A DNA stretch of 64,000 nucleotides from the NCBI GenBank assembly GCA_018222805.1, contig JAAEZQ010000005.1, positions 1 to 64,000 of the forward strand, in the 5' to 3' direction. Below the pieces are notes generated by a model. That model did not search any database and was not told the origin of the DNA. It worked only from the letters and a program-made list of their open reading frames with translations. A program made the translations under genes and the position numbers. This document shows positions 39,247-48,398 of this stretch, piece after piece (the first letter of the stretch is position 1; the number at the start of each line of letters is the position of its first letter). The DNA comes from Vibrionaceae bacterium. Its GTDB lineage: Bacteria; Pseudomonadota; Gammaproteobacteria; Enterobacterales; Vibrionaceae.

Positions 39247-40065
39247 ATGAAGTTATTCAAAGCGACCATTACTGCGATATTAGGGCTTGCTCTCACTTTA
39301 CCTTCGTTAGCAAGTGAAGAATCGACAACACCAAATTTAGATCAAATAAAGGAAAGAGGCACGCTGCGTGTTGGTATGTCCACTTTCGTACCGTGGGCAA
39401 TGCGCAACAAGCAAGGGGAGCTCATCGGGTTTGAAATTGACGTAGCAAAACGACTGGCCGCAGATTCTGATTTGAAAGTTGAGTTTGTGCCTACTGCGTG
39501 GGACGGCATCATTCCTGCGCTTCTTGCTAAGAAGTTTGATGTCATTATCGGTGGTATGTCTATCACGCCTGAGCGTTCGAAAAGCGTGTTATTCACTGAG
39601 CCGTATTCCCACTCCGGAGTTCAGGTAGCCGCAAACAAAGAGCTCGCTTCCGGTTTTACCAAACTGTCTGATTTTGACTCTCGCCGAGTCAACATCGCTG
39701 TTCGTCGCGGTGCGTTTACAGTTCAAGTTGCGCGAGAAAACTTCCCGAAAGCAAAGCTATTGCAGTTTGATGATGATGCGCAAGCGTTTCAGGAAGTGCT
39801 AAACGGTAATGCTCATGCCGTTATTGCTTCAAGCCCTAAGCCTGAACACGAAACCGTTAAACACAGTGACAAATTGTTCCTGCCATTTTCTGAACGTCTT
39901 TCAAAAGGCAACGAAGCCTTTGCTGTCCGCTTAGGAGAAGACGATAAGAAAGCCTTCTTCAATAAATGGATTGAAGAGCGCACCCAAGATGGCTGGTTGA
40001 AAGAACGTTATGAGTACTGGTTCTCGACACTAGATTGGCAGGACCAAGTTGCTCAGGGTCAATAA
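39247..40065 (+). CDS. amino acid ABC transporter periplasmic substrate-binding protein
   Basis: 272 residues with a Sec signal peptide (ending LPSLAS). Type 3 periplasmic binding fold: IKERGTLRVGMSTFVPW, GFEIDVAKRLA and FDVIIGGMSITPERS with the conserved ligand-carboxylate Arg. It captures a polar amino acid; the specificity cannot be read from sequence by eye. A strong AAGGAG precedes the start. A hairpin (about 40081-40116, GAGG/CCTC) lies in the gap before the second permease and could give the binding protein higher expression. Confidence 0.94.
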   Translation: MKLFKATITAILGLALTLPSLASEESTTPNLDQIKERGTLRVGMSTFVPWAMRNKQGELIGFEIDVAKRLAADSDLKVEFVPTAWDGIIPALLAKKFDVIIGGMSITPERSKSVLFTEPYSHSGVQVAANKELASGFTKLSDFDSRRVNIAVRRGAFTVQVARENFPKAKLLQFDDDAQAFQEVLNGNAHAVIASSPKPEHETVKHSDKLFLPFSERLSKGNEAFAVRLGEDDKKAFFNKWIEERTQDGWLKERYEYWFSTLDWQDQVAQGQ

Positions 40066-40143
40066 CCTGACACGATTTAACAAACGAGGTTTGCTGATGA
40101 AGTTAGCCTCGGTTTGATAATAAAAAGATTGGAGACAGTACAT

Positions 40144-41064
40144 TTGAGCGGACAAACCAGCACTCGACTCGCACCAAGCAAAACTCGATCAGGTTCGATA
40201 CTGACACGTTTTACTCTGCTCGACGTGGTGTTAGTGATTATCTTCACACTAGTTGGCTTCTGGCTTTACGATCGCTCAACCGTTGGCATAAATTACATTT
40301 GGCACTGGTCGGAAGCATTAACTTTGCTTTTTACTCCGAGAGCTGACGGAAATCTCCCTTACTTTTTTCAGGGTTTGATCTCCACGCTAAGGCTGAGCCT
40401 TTGGGGACTTACCTTTGCATTAGCGTTAGGAACGCTGCTTGGATTAGCCCGTTTCTCACACTCGGTTTGGCTACGGACACCCGCTAATGCGTTTATCCAA
40501 TTAGTAAGAAATATCCCACCTTTGGTGTTCGTATTTATCTTCTACTTTTTTATTTCTAACCAATTGATCCCCCTGCTTGGCTTAGATTCGCTATTACGCA
40601 ACTATCAAGGTGAGCCTAATTCACTCCAACACTTTTTATTTGGTCCTGCACAGCTTTGGGAGAACCTCGCTTCTGGCGTACTCTGTGTGGGATTATTGTC
40701 ATCGGCATACATCGCAGAAGTCGTCCGAGCTGGATTGCAGAATATCGATCAAGGCCAATGGGAAGCGGCAGATTCGTTGGGGCTGTCACGTTGGGTAAAA
40801 TACCGATTTATAATCGCCCCGCAAGTTCTTAAAGCAATTACCCCTGCTCTCGCTGGACAAACCATTTCTTTGGTTAAAGACACCTCAATCGTTTCTCTAA
40901 TTTCTATCCAAGAGATGACTTTTGTTGGTACTGAGATGGCGAATTCATCAGGTTATATTTTTGAGATTTGGTTATTCGTAGGCTTCGCCTACTTCCTCGT
41001 CTGTTTTGGACTCTCGCTGTTTTTTCGCCATGTCGAGAAAAAATCGAAGTCGTATTCTTACTGA
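40144..41064 (+). CDS. polar amino acid ABC transporter permease (second subunit)
   Basis: 306 residues from a TTG at 40144 (GGAG nine bases upstream); a TTG at 40114 is also in frame. Larger than the first permease because of an inserted periplasmic segment, as in AapQ/GltJ-type subunits. Motifs: FIQLVRNIPPLVFVFIFYFF and the EAA loop VRAGLQNIDQGQWEAADSLG. Together with the first permease it forms the transport channel. Last gene of the operon; a strong terminator follows at 41081. Confidence 0.92.
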   Translation: MSGQTSTRLAPSKTRSGSILTRFTLLDVVLVIIFTLVGFWLYDRSTVGINYIWHWSEALTLLFTPRADGNLPYFFQGLISTLRLSLWGLTFALALGTLLGLARFSHSVWLRTPANAFIQLVRNIPPLVFVFIFYFFISNQLIPLLGLDSLLRNYQGEPNSLQHFLFGPAQLWENLASGVLCVGLLSSAYIAEVVRAGLQNIDQGQWEAADSLGLSRWVKYRFIIAPQVLKAITPALAGQTISLVKDTSIVSLISIQEMTFVGTEMANSSGYIFEIWLFVGFAYFLVCFGLSLFFRHVEKKSKSYSY

Positions 41065-41080
41065 ATCTATAACCAGAATG

Positions 41081-41117
41081 AAAAAAGCGCCGAGCAAAAT
41101 TGTCGGCGCTTTTTATT
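41081..41117. terminator. bidirectional terminator after the ABC importer operon
   Basis: AAAAAAGCGCCGA and TCGGCGCTTTTT form a strong stem with a nine-base loop between convergent genes. Confidence 0.9.
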
Positions 41118-41144
41118 TTATTAAAACCTTCTGGCAGAACAGTA

Positions 41145-41669
41145 TCAGAAGAAGTCGATAGAGTTACGTCCGCTTTTTGGATCGCGAGAGGGCTTTGGCT
41201 TATCTTCAGCTGAGCTCTTTTTGTTATTCTTCGGTTTAGCTGTCTTGCTACCTTTATTCGGGTTAGCTTTATTCGGCTTGCTCGCTTCTTTTGGTTTATT
41301 AGATGAAGGCTGAGATTTATTCTGCTGTTTTTGCGCAGGTTTCTGTTTAGGTTTCATCTCTTTTGCTTCAGGCTCAGTGACCGGCGCGTCGCAGACAACA
41401 ACGTAGTATTCTTGGTTGAACTCGAAAAAGTCGCCATCGTACATTTTGCGGCGCTTTCTCGTTTCAAGCTCGCCGTTTACGGCTACATAACCTTCGTCAA
41501 TAATATGCTTGGCTTCACCACCACCACTTACCAAGTTTGCGATTTTGAAAAGCTTGTACAATTCGATTGGGTGGGCATCAACCTCGATACCTATCGCTTC
41601 GATTTCTATCTCTTCGCCTTCAAACTCTTCATTGTCTAAATAGGCTTCGCGGTCGTAATCTTGGGTCAT
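41145..41669 (-). CDS. S4-domain RNA-binding protein (YbcJ-like) with basic low-complexity tail
   Basis: 174 residues. After an acidic N-terminus (YLDNEEFEGEEIEIEAIGIE), residues about 30-95 are an S4 domain of the YbcJ type: IELYKLFKIANLVSGGGEAK, the signature then IDEGYVAVNGELETRKRRKM. YbcJ alone is about 70 residues. Here a Lys/Pro/Asn/Ser-rich tail of about 75 residues follows (KPKQKPAQKQQNKSQPSSNK and similar), probably disordered and nucleic-acid binding. The domain suggests a role in ribosome or RNA handling; exact target unknown. Confidence 0.82.
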   Translation of the reverse strand: MTQDYDREAYLDNEEFEGEEIEIEAIGIEVDAHPIELYKLFKIANLVSGGGEAKHIIDEGYVAVNGELETRKRRKMYDGDFFEFNQEYYVVVCDAPVTEPEAKEMKPKQKPAQKQQNKSQPSSNKPKEASKPNKANPNKGSKTAKPKNNKKSSAEDKPKPSRDPKSGRNSIDFF

Positions 41670-41861
41670 GTCGTTTACTCATTTATGGTGTTGCTCGGGA
41701 GTTTAAACGGATTGCAAAAAAATAGATACCTCAGCGTAATTTTAGACGAATCACAGACTACAATTGAACGTATTGTTTCTGTTAACTTCGCGGTTTAACT
41801 CTGCAAGTGACAGAGGCTTATGTATATACTGTCCAAATAGTTTCTAAAACGAGAACGCATT

Positions 41862-42815
41862 TTGTCCAGACCAAGCCAGATAACCTTTGTTACGGCGAAC
41901 CTATTTAATTTTATTGCTCCACCTGATGCCTATTACGACTTTGAGAACATTTACTCACGTGAACACTGGCAGGGAAAGCTTGCCTGGACTCAAAATCAAA
42001 TAGAAAAGCTCGAACCTGACATCATTGGCTTGCAAGAAGTATTCAGTATCGAAGAAACGAAATCATTCTTTAAAAATATGGGATACCCATATTTTGCCAC
42101 TGTCGATACACCCAATGTCGAAGACGAGTATATTTACACCCATCCAGTGGTAGCGATCGCTTCTCGATTTCCGATCGAACAGGCTCAAGCGGTGACTTTC
42201 GATCGCCGCTCACTCATACCATTTGGACTCGATGCTTCACCAGAATTTAGCCGTAAACCAATTTATGCGCAGATTGTTCATCCCACTCTTGGTCATATCG
42301 CCGTTTACGTTGCGCATTTGAAGTCGCAACGTCCCACCGATTCAAATAACTCTGAAGATGCAAGCCATGTCCTTGCTCGCTGGCTGTCGACACAACAACG
42401 CGGATGGGAAGCAGCCATGCTCCGGGATTCTATGCAAAATCAATATAAAGACACACCGATACCAACTGTTTTAATGGGTGATATGAATCAACCCATCACA
42501 AATAACGGCGTAAACAGTGTGTTAACAGAAGCCTTTGGTGACAGCGTCACTGAACTACAACTCAAAGATGGCTGGGATTTACAAGTTTCACCAACGCTAA
42601 GCTGTCGTCCCGCGACGCACTATCATTTCTCAAAAGGCAATGTGCTCGACTACATACTGCTATCACAAGAATTTGATGCACACTCCGATGTCTCTGTCGC
42701 CGAAGTCGTTGACTACCAAGTTTTAGATCAACACCTTATTAATCCATCTTATGAGAGAGATAAGTACGCCAGCGACCATGCATTTGTAGCAATGACGGTC
42801 GAGGTTAAATTGTAG
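41862..42815 (+). CDS. endonuclease/exonuclease/phosphatase (EEP) family hydrolase
   Basis: 317 residues from a TTG at 41862; no signal peptide. EEP/DNase I-fold landmarks in order: VTANLFNF (Asn), DIIGLQEVF (metal Glu), VYVAHLKSQRP (His), VLMGDMNQP (Asp and Asn), NVLDYILLS and the terminal ASDHAFVAM (Asp-His). The family cleaves phosphodiester or phosphomonoester bonds in nucleic acids, lipids or inositol phosphates. Sequence alone does not give the substrate. It ends 16 bases from the convergent cra gene. Confidence 0.87.
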   Translation: MSRPSQITFVTANLFNFIAPPDAYYDFENIYSREHWQGKLAWTQNQIEKLEPDIIGLQEVFSIEETKSFFKNMGYPYFATVDTPNVEDEYIYTHPVVAIASRFPIEQAQAVTFDRRSLIPFGLDASPEFSRKPIYAQIVHPTLGHIAVYVAHLKSQRPTDSNNSEDASHVLARWLSTQQRGWEAAMLRDSMQNQYKDTPIPTVLMGDMNQPITNNGVNSVLTEAFGDSVTELQLKDGWDLQVSPTLSCRPATHYHFSKGNVLDYILLSQEFDAHSDVSVAEVVDYQVLDQHLINPSYERDKYASDHAFVAMTVEVKL

Positions 42816-42831
42816 TTATGGGAGACCAAAA

Positions 42832-43812
42832 TTACTGGCGCTTCACTATCTTACGAGGAATTAGCTCTACTCCTGGCTTATAACGTTTTGCCGAGGCATT
42901 CAGTGCTAGTTCCATCGCACTATCTGCGATCACTTCGAATTGCTGTGGCAAGGAGTTAATTTTAACAGGTAGAAAGTCCAATAGACGGTTATCACCAAAA
43001 GTTGCTAAACGAATTTTACCCAACAACTCTGGGTGCTCCATCATCATGTCTAAAACACCTTCAAGTAAAGTGTAAGACGTGGTGACAACAGCATCAGGAA
43101 GATAATCTTCAGCCAACCATTTTGCTAAAACCTTTTTACCCTCTTCTCGAGAGAAGTGCTGGCCATAGCCAACCTGAATTACTCTATCGCCTTTCTGACA
43201 TGCAGAGCGAAAGCCTAGTTCACGCTCCTTAGAAATTTGTAAATCTGGCAATGCGCCGATCAATCCTACAGAAGTTATCTCTTTTGAAAGCACCGATTCG
43301 GTTAGCTCCAGTGCAGCATCAAAATCTTCACTAAGCACGCAGCAAAAATGCTCGTCATCCATTGGACGGTCGAGTGCAATAACCGGTGTACCCGAGTTTT
43401 GTAGTTTGAGGTAGAAATCATTGGCGTTTGGCATACCGCTAGCAACAAACAGTGCATCTATACGGCGACTGATCAACGCTTCTGCAACCTTTTGTTCGGT
43501 TTCCGGATCATCATCAGAGCAGCCGATTAAGATTTGATACCCCGCTTTACGCGAGTTTTGTTCGATAAGTTTTGCTAAACGAGCGTAACTGGTGTTTTCC
43601 AAATCTGGAATGATAAGCCCAAACGAACGTGAGTTACCTGCACGTAAAGCAGAAGCAGCGTGATCTGGTTTGTAGTTGTGTTCATCTACCACTGCCATGA
43701 CTCGTTTTTGCGTTTTCTCGCTTATTCGATATTTCTGCGCTTTCCCGTTGATCACATAGCTCGCAGTGGTCTTAGAAACTCCTGCTAATTTAGCTATTTC
43801 ATCCAGTGTCAT
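42832..43812 (-). CDS. cra: LacI-family catabolite repressor/activator Cra (FruR)
   Basis: 326 residues from the ATG at 43812 (AAGG eight bases ahead); an in-frame GTG at 43821 is possible. LacI-type HTH (MTLDEIAKLAGVSKTTASYV, then NGKAQKYRIS, a Cra hallmark), hinge helix, and a sugar-binding domain (SRSFGLIIPDLENTSYARL, FGDNRLLDFLPV). Cra is displaced from DNA by fructose-1-phosphate. It diverges from fruBKA, and the intergenic region has three Cra-type palindromes, so local control of fru and of itself is likely. Confidence 0.93.
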   Translation of the reverse strand: MTLDEIAKLAGVSKTTASYVINGKAQKYRISEKTQKRVMAVVDEHNYKPDHAASALRAGNSRSFGLIIPDLENTSYARLAKLIEQNSRKAGYQILIGCSDDDPETEQKVAEALISRRIDALFVASGMPNANDFYLKLQNSGTPVIALDRPMDDEHFCCVLSEDFDAALELTESVLSKEITSVGLIGALPDLQISKERELGFRSACQKGDRVIQVGYGQHFSREEGKKVLAKWLAEDYLPDAVVTTSYTLLEGVLDMMMEHPELLGKIRLATFGDNRLLDFLPVKINSLPQQFEVIADSAMELALNASAKRYKPGVELIPRKIVKRQ

Positions 43813-43882
43813 ATTGTTCACCTTATTCTGTGCGCGTGATCATATTAATACATCAATGATCCGACGATAAGTTGAATTATAT

Positions 43883-43898
43883 GCTGAAACGATTCAGT
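43883..43898. promoter_or_regulatory. Cra (FruR) operator 1
   Basis: GCTGAAACGATTCAGT is a near-perfect copy of the Cra consensus (TGAATCGNTTCA palindrome), about 70 bases upstream of the cra start. Confidence 0.85.
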
Positions 43899-43904
43899 AT
43901 AAAA

Positions 43905-43920
43905 GCTGAAAGGATTCAGC
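43905..43920. promoter_or_regulatory. Cra (FruR) operator 2
   Basis: GCTGAAAGGATTCAGC lies 22 bases (two helical turns) from operator 1, placing both on the same DNA face. Confidence 0.8.
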
Positions 43921-44050
43921 AAAAACCTAAAAATTGACCTAAATCACCAAAACACGTCAATTGTCGGTGATATGGGCTAGGAATATAAGAACGAAAATTA
44001 ACGGTTGATTTAAAAAGTTTTGCTGAAGATCTTAAAAAATTTAACGCAAT

Positions 44051-44066
44051 GCTGAATCGTTTCAGC
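44051..44066. promoter_or_regulatory. Cra (FruR) operator 3, fru promoter side
   Basis: GCTGAATCGTTTCAGC is a perfect 16-base Cra palindrome about 125 bases before the fruB start, best placed to control the fru operon. Confidence 0.9.
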
Positions 44067-44189
44067 TAGACGTAAAAACCAATAAATTGGATTAGAAATG
44101 TTGGGCTCTGACGCCATCCTCTATATGACGACTTACAGCAGCACAACCGAAATGACTTTTAAATTGACACCTTAATGCTGGAGAGCACC

Positions 44190-45323
44190 ATGCTTAAGCT
44201 AAGTAAGAACGACATTACCCTATCACAATCTGCGACAGATAAGTTTGAAGCAATCAAAAGCATTGCGCAGAGCCTAACTGAAAAAGGTTTGGTTGAGCAA
44301 GGTTATGTAGAAGGCATGCTTAATCGCGAAAACCAAAACTCAACCTTTTTAGGCAACGGCATTGCGATACCTCACGGAACGACCGACACTCGATCAATGG
44401 TTAAAACCACCGGTGTCGCGGTGCATCACTTCCCCGAAGGCGTTAAATGGGGAGATGGTAATACCGTATTTGTTGCTATTGGTATTGCTGCCAAGTCAGA
44501 CGAACACCTTGGAATCCTTAAACAACTTACAAAAGTTCTGGGTGCTGATGGTGTCGAAGAGCGTCTGCGTAATGCGAAAAGCGAAGATGACATTATCGCC
44601 CTACTTCATGGTGATGTTCAGCTAGAAGCTGACTTCGACGCGTCACTTATTCAGCTCAATTTCCCTGCTAGCGATATGGTTCAAATGAGTGCGGTCGCTG
44701 GTGGACTGCTTAAAAATACAGGATGCGCGGATAAAGAGTTTGTTGCGGATCTTGTAACTAAAGCGCCAACCAATCTTGGTAATGGCCTATGGCTGGTAGG
44801 AAGTAACAAGCAAGTATCTCGCACAGGTGTTTCTTTTGTTTCAACGGCGAACGACTGTAACTACGAAGGGCAACCAGTACGAGCATTGGTAGCTTTTGCA
44901 GCTTGTAACAACGCTCACCAACCTATGCTAAATACGCTTTCTCAGCTTGTGTTCAACAAAGAACACGGAAAATTACTGGATGCATCTGCTGAACAAGTTC
45001 TTGCTCTGTTTAAAGGTGAAGAAATGGCGCCAGCGTCTTCTGAAGACGGCAATACAGCGGTATTCAAGATTAAAAACTCACATGGTTTGCACGCTCGTCC
45101 AGGTGCAATGCTTGTTGCTGAAGCCAAAAAATTTGAATCAACCATTCGTGTTGTCAACCTGGATGGTGACGGTAAATCAGTGAATGCGAAAAGCTTAATG
45201 AAAGTTATTGCACTCGGCGTGAAACATGGTCACCAACTTCAGTTTTCTGCTGAAGGTCCAGATGCCGCTCTAGCGCTAGAATCTATTGGCAACGCAATCG
45301 CATCTGGCCTTGGTGAAGGTTAA
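44190..45323 (+). CDS. fruB: fructose PTS diphosphoryl transfer protein (EIIA-HPr)
   Basis: 377 residues from the ATG at 44190 (GGAG six bases ahead); the upstream ATG at 44175 lacks a ribosome site. EIIA-Fru domain at the N-terminus with phospho-His in IAIPHGTTDTR, a linker/middle domain of the FPr type, and a C-terminal HPr domain (about 285-375) with phospho-His in SHGLHARPGAM. It passes phosphate to FruA during fructose uptake. First gene of fruBKA, nine bases before fruK. Confidence 0.95.
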   Translation: MLKLSKNDITLSQSATDKFEAIKSIAQSLTEKGLVEQGYVEGMLNRENQNSTFLGNGIAIPHGTTDTRSMVKTTGVAVHHFPEGVKWGDGNTVFVAIGIAAKSDEHLGILKQLTKVLGADGVEERLRNAKSEDDIIALLHGDVQLEADFDASLIQLNFPASDMVQMSAVAGGLLKNTGCADKEFVADLVTKAPTNLGNGLWLVGSNKQVSRTGVSFVSTANDCNYEGQPVRALVAFAACNNAHQPMLNTLSQLVFNKEHGKLLDASAEQVLALFKGEEMAPASSEDGNTAVFKIKNSHGLHARPGAMLVAEAKKFESTIRVVNLDGDGKSVNAKSLMKVIALGVKHGHQLQFSAEGPDAALALESIGNAIASGLGEG

Positions 45324-45332
45324 GGGGCGGTT

Positions 45333-46307
45333 ATGACTAGCATAAAAACAAACAAAGTCGTCACGATCACGCTGAATCCGGCGCTCGACCTTACAGGCTC
45401 GGTTGAGGCATTAAAGGTGGGCTCAGTAAGCTTGGTGAAACAAAGTAACCTCCATGCTGCTGGTAAAGGTGTGAACGTGGCGAAAGTGCTGAGTGATTTA
45501 GGCGCAGACGTAACCGCAACCGGATTCTTGGGCAAAGATAATCCAGAGCTTTTCCATCAGCTATTTAAAGAGATTGATGTTAAAGACGAGTTTATTGAAG
45601 TTGAAGGCTCTACCCGAATCAACGTAAAACTCGTTGAATCAAACGGCGAAGTCAGCGACATCAACTTCCCGGGCGTTCAGGTTTCTTCTCAAGATATTTC
45701 CCGCTTCGAAGAGACGCTTTTCCGTCTGGCAGATACCCATGACTACTTTGTGCTTGCAGGTAGCCTGCCTGGTGGAGTGACACCAGAGCTCTGCGCCGCG
45801 TGGATTGAGAAGCTTCATCAGCTTGGTAAAAAAGTTCTGTTTGATAGCAGTAAAGCGGCTTTGAGTGCGGGTATTGATGCGCACCCTTGGCTTATCAAGC
45901 CTAACGATGAAGAACTGAGTGACTTTGTTGGTCAGCACCTCGAAACACCGGAACAATGCCAACAAGCGGCACAATCGCTGGCCGATAAAGGGATTGAAAA
46001 CATCGTCGTTTCTATGGGAGCGAACGGTGTGATGTGGCTCAATCAAGAAGAATGGCTACGCGCACAACCACCTAGAATGAATGTGGTTAGTACCGTAGGC
46101 GCAGGTGACACACTGGTTGCTGGATTGTGTTGGGGCCACATGCAAGTCATGCCAAAAAACGAATTATTACGCTTCGCCACAGCACTTTCTGCGTTAGCAG
46201 TGAGTCAGGTGGGCGTTGGACTTACCAGTCAGGAAGAACTGGAGAACATTAAGCTCCAAACTCAGGTGAGCGAGCTTAACCCTAATACAAACTTAGACAA
46301 TAACTAA
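45333..46307 (+). CDS. fruK: 1-phosphofructokinase
   Basis: 324 residues. A PfkB-fold kinase that phosphorylates fructose-1-phosphate to fructose-1,6-bisphosphate. Motifs: VVTITLNPALDLTG, GKGVNVAKVLSDLG near residue 45, FVLAGSLPGG and the catalytic STVGAGDTLVAGL near residue 255. Middle gene of fruBKA with short gaps on both sides (9 and 19 bases). By consuming fructose-1-phosphate it removes the Cra inducer. Confidence 0.95.
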   Translation: MTSIKTNKVVTITLNPALDLTGSVEALKVGSVSLVKQSNLHAAGKGVNVAKVLSDLGADVTATGFLGKDNPELFHQLFKEIDVKDEFIEVEGSTRINVKLVESNGEVSDINFPGVQVSSQDISRFEETLFRLADTHDYFVLAGSLPGGVTPELCAAWIEKLHQLGKKVLFDSSKAALSAGIDAHPWLIKPNDEELSDFVGQHLETPEQCQQAAQSLADKGIENIVVSMGANGVMWLNQEEWLRAQPPRMNVVSTVGAGDTLVAGLCWGHMQVMPKNELLRFATALSALAVSQVGVGLTSQEELENIKLQTQVSELNPNTNLDNN

Positions 46308-46326
46308 GGAACAGAAGGTTATCAGT

Positions 46327-48060
46327 ATGAATATTGCTATTATTACAGCCTGTCCAAGTGGTGTTGCAAACAGCATCATAGCAGCAGGACTACTCGATCA
46401 AGCCGTCACTAAACTGGGATGGAATGCAAAGATTGAATGTCAATCAAGCATCATCGAACCTAATTTACTTACAGACGCTGACATTAAACAGGCTGAAGCT
46501 ATCATCATCGCCGCGAACACCCCGGTAGATACTTCTCGTTTCGTAGGCAAAAAAGTCTATCAAGCCGAGATAGGTGCAGTAGCCAAAGATGCCGAGGCAT
46601 TTCTGCAATCTGCTGTAGAGAACGCAAGTATACTGGAGCAAGCAACAACTGTTTCAGCACCAGAAGAAAACACAGCGTCTTCTGTGAAAAAAATTGTTGC
46701 GATCACAGCTTGCCCAACAGGTGTGGCTCATACCTTTATGGCGGCAGAAGCGCTGGATGAAGAAGGCAAACGTCGTGGCCACCAAATCAAAGTGGAAACT
46801 CGTGGCTCTGTAGGCGCGAAGAACCAACTGACTGAACAAGAAATCGCAGAAGCGGATCTCGTTATCATCGCAGCAGACATCGAAGTGCCACTTGACCGCT
46901 TTAACGGTAAGAAAATGTACCGCACTAAAACTGGTCCAGCACTTAAGAAAACAGCGGAAGAGATGGATAAAGCCTTTGAACAGGCGACGGTGTACCAGCA
47001 CTCAGGATCTTCAAGTGAGTCTGCAACCGAAGAGAAAAAAGGCGTGTACAAACACCTGATGACGGGTGTGTCTCACATGCTTCCAGTGGTCGTTGCGGGG
47101 GGCTTAATCATTGCCCTATCCTTCGTGTTCGGTATCGAAGCGTTTAAAGAAGAAGGTACTATGGCCGCTGCACTGATGAATATCGGTGGTGGTTCAGCGT
47201 TCGCGCTTATGATTCCGGTCCTTGCAGGTTTCATTGCCTTCTCAATTGCTGACCGCCCGGGTCTGGCTCCAGGTTTGGTTGGCGGTATGCTGGCCAGTTC
47301 TATCGGTTCAGGTTTCTTAGGTGGTATCGCAGCAGGCTTCATTGCAGGTTACTCGGCGAAGCTTCTGGCTGATAAAGTATCACTGCCACAGTCTATGGAA
47401 GCACTAAAACCGATTCTTATCATTCCTTTCGTTGCTACTCTGTTTACTGGTTTAGTGATGATCTACATCGTAGGTGGTCCGGTTGCAGGAATCATGAATG
47501 GTTTGACTGAATTCCTAAATAACATGGGCTCAGACCGCGCGGTTCTGCTAGGTATTATCCTTGGCGCGATGATGTGTTTCGACTTGGGTGGTCCGGTAAA
47601 CAAAGCAGCTTATGCATTCGGTGTTGGTCTACTGGCGTCTCAAACTTACGCTCCGATGGCGGCAATTATGGCTGCTGGTATGGTTCCGGCGCTGGGTATG
47701 GGTCTGGCTACATTCCTTGCGAAAAACAAATTTGAAGAAAGTGAGCGCGAAGCTGGTAAAGCATCATTTGTTCTGGGTTTATGCTTCATCTCTGAAGGTG
47801 CAATCCCGTTCGCAGCGAAAGATCCAATGCGTGTAATCCCTGCTTGTATGGCTGGTGGTGCGTTGACAGGTGCACTTTCTATGCTGTTTGGTGCAAAACT
47901 CATGGCACCACACGGTGGTCTGTTCGTATTGCTGATTCCTAATGCAATCACTCCAGTATTAATGTACTTGGTTGCGATTGCTGCAGGTACTGCGCTAACA
48001 GGTTTCACTTACGCATTGCTTAAAAATAAAGCAGAAGCAAAGCAAGAAGTTACTGCTTAA
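46327..48060 (+). CDS. fruA: fructose-specific PTS permease EIIB'BC
   Basis: 577 residues. Two tandem EIIB-type domains: B' at 1-100 (ITACPSGVANS) and B at about 120-215, with phospho-Cys in ITACPTGVAHTFMAAEAL. A flexible linker follows, then the EIIC membrane channel from about 240, with around ten segments and GGPVNKAAYAF as the conserved sugar-site region. It imports fructose as fructose-1-phosphate. It ends the operon; a strong terminator sits 30 bases downstream. Confidence 0.95.
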   Translation: MNIAIITACPSGVANSIIAAGLLDQAVTKLGWNAKIECQSSIIEPNLLTDADIKQAEAIIIAANTPVDTSRFVGKKVYQAEIGAVAKDAEAFLQSAVENASILEQATTVSAPEENTASSVKKIVAITACPTGVAHTFMAAEALDEEGKRRGHQIKVETRGSVGAKNQLTEQEIAEADLVIIAADIEVPLDRFNGKKMYRTKTGPALKKTAEEMDKAFEQATVYQHSGSSSESATEEKKGVYKHLMTGVSHMLPVVVAGGLIIALSFVFGIEAFKEEGTMAAALMNIGGGSAFALMIPVLAGFIAFSIADRPGLAPGLVGGMLASSIGSGFLGGIAAGFIAGYSAKLLADKVSLPQSMEALKPILIIPFVATLFTGLVMIYIVGGPVAGIMNGLTEFLNNMGSDRAVLLGIILGAMMCFDLGGPVNKAAYAFGVGLLASQTYAPMAAIMAAGMVPALGMGLATFLAKNKFEESEREAGKASFVLGLCFISEGAIPFAAKDPMRVIPACMAGGALTGALSMLFGAKLMAPHGGLFVLLIPNAITPVLMYLVAIAAGTALTGFTYALLKNKAEAKQEVTA

Positions 48061-48089
48061 TATTCTTTTAACGCCCCCCTAGCATCTTA

Positions 48090-48127
48090 AACCTCTCTCA
48101 TATTCCGGTTGAGAGAGGTTTTTTTAT
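48090..48127 (+). terminator. rho-independent terminator of fruBKA
   Basis: AACCTCTCTCA and TGAGAGAGGTT form a perfect 11-bp stem followed by TTTTTTATT. Confidence 0.93.
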
Positions 48128-48140
48128 TCTGATTTTGATA

Positions 48141-48172
48141 CAAAAAAAGCCCTGAGAAAATCTCTCAGGGCT
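48141..48172 (-). terminator. rho-independent terminator of the RND efflux operon
   Basis: AGCCCTGAGA and TCTCAGGGCT form a stem with a short loop; the A-run at 48142-48148 is a T-run on the minus strand. It lies beyond the repeat element downstream of the RND gene. Confidence 0.85.
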
Positions 48173-48223
48173 AGGCAGGAGTCTGACTAAATATTAGTCA
48201 GGAGTCCTTATGCAGTGGTCGTA

Positions 48224-48398
48224 TACCAATCACAGTAAAAAAGTGATGAGAGATAGCGTAGGAAAAATGCTTGAGAACAAGGCGGAAATTTTCGATAAGT
48301 AGTTATTCTACAATCAACTTTCTTTATAAACGAAAATCCAACGCCGTTATCGAGTATTTTAACAAGCTAGCATAACCATTTATTTACTACGATTGGTA
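48224..48398. repeat. full-length Vibrio palindromic intergenic repeat, 175 bp
   Basis: Bounded by TACCAATCACAGTAA and TTTACTACGATTGGTA, inverted relative to each other, the same ends as the 31-bp copy at 8423-8453. The interior has further inverted stretches (CGAAAATTT-type arms). It looks like a non-autonomous, MITE-like or ERIC-like element with no ORF. Its right end supplies the last five codons and the stop of the RND gene. Confidence 0.75.

Noticed and set aside
45639..46046. 135-residue minus-strand open frame inside fruK
   Set aside because: Antisense shadow; fruK is complete and conserved.
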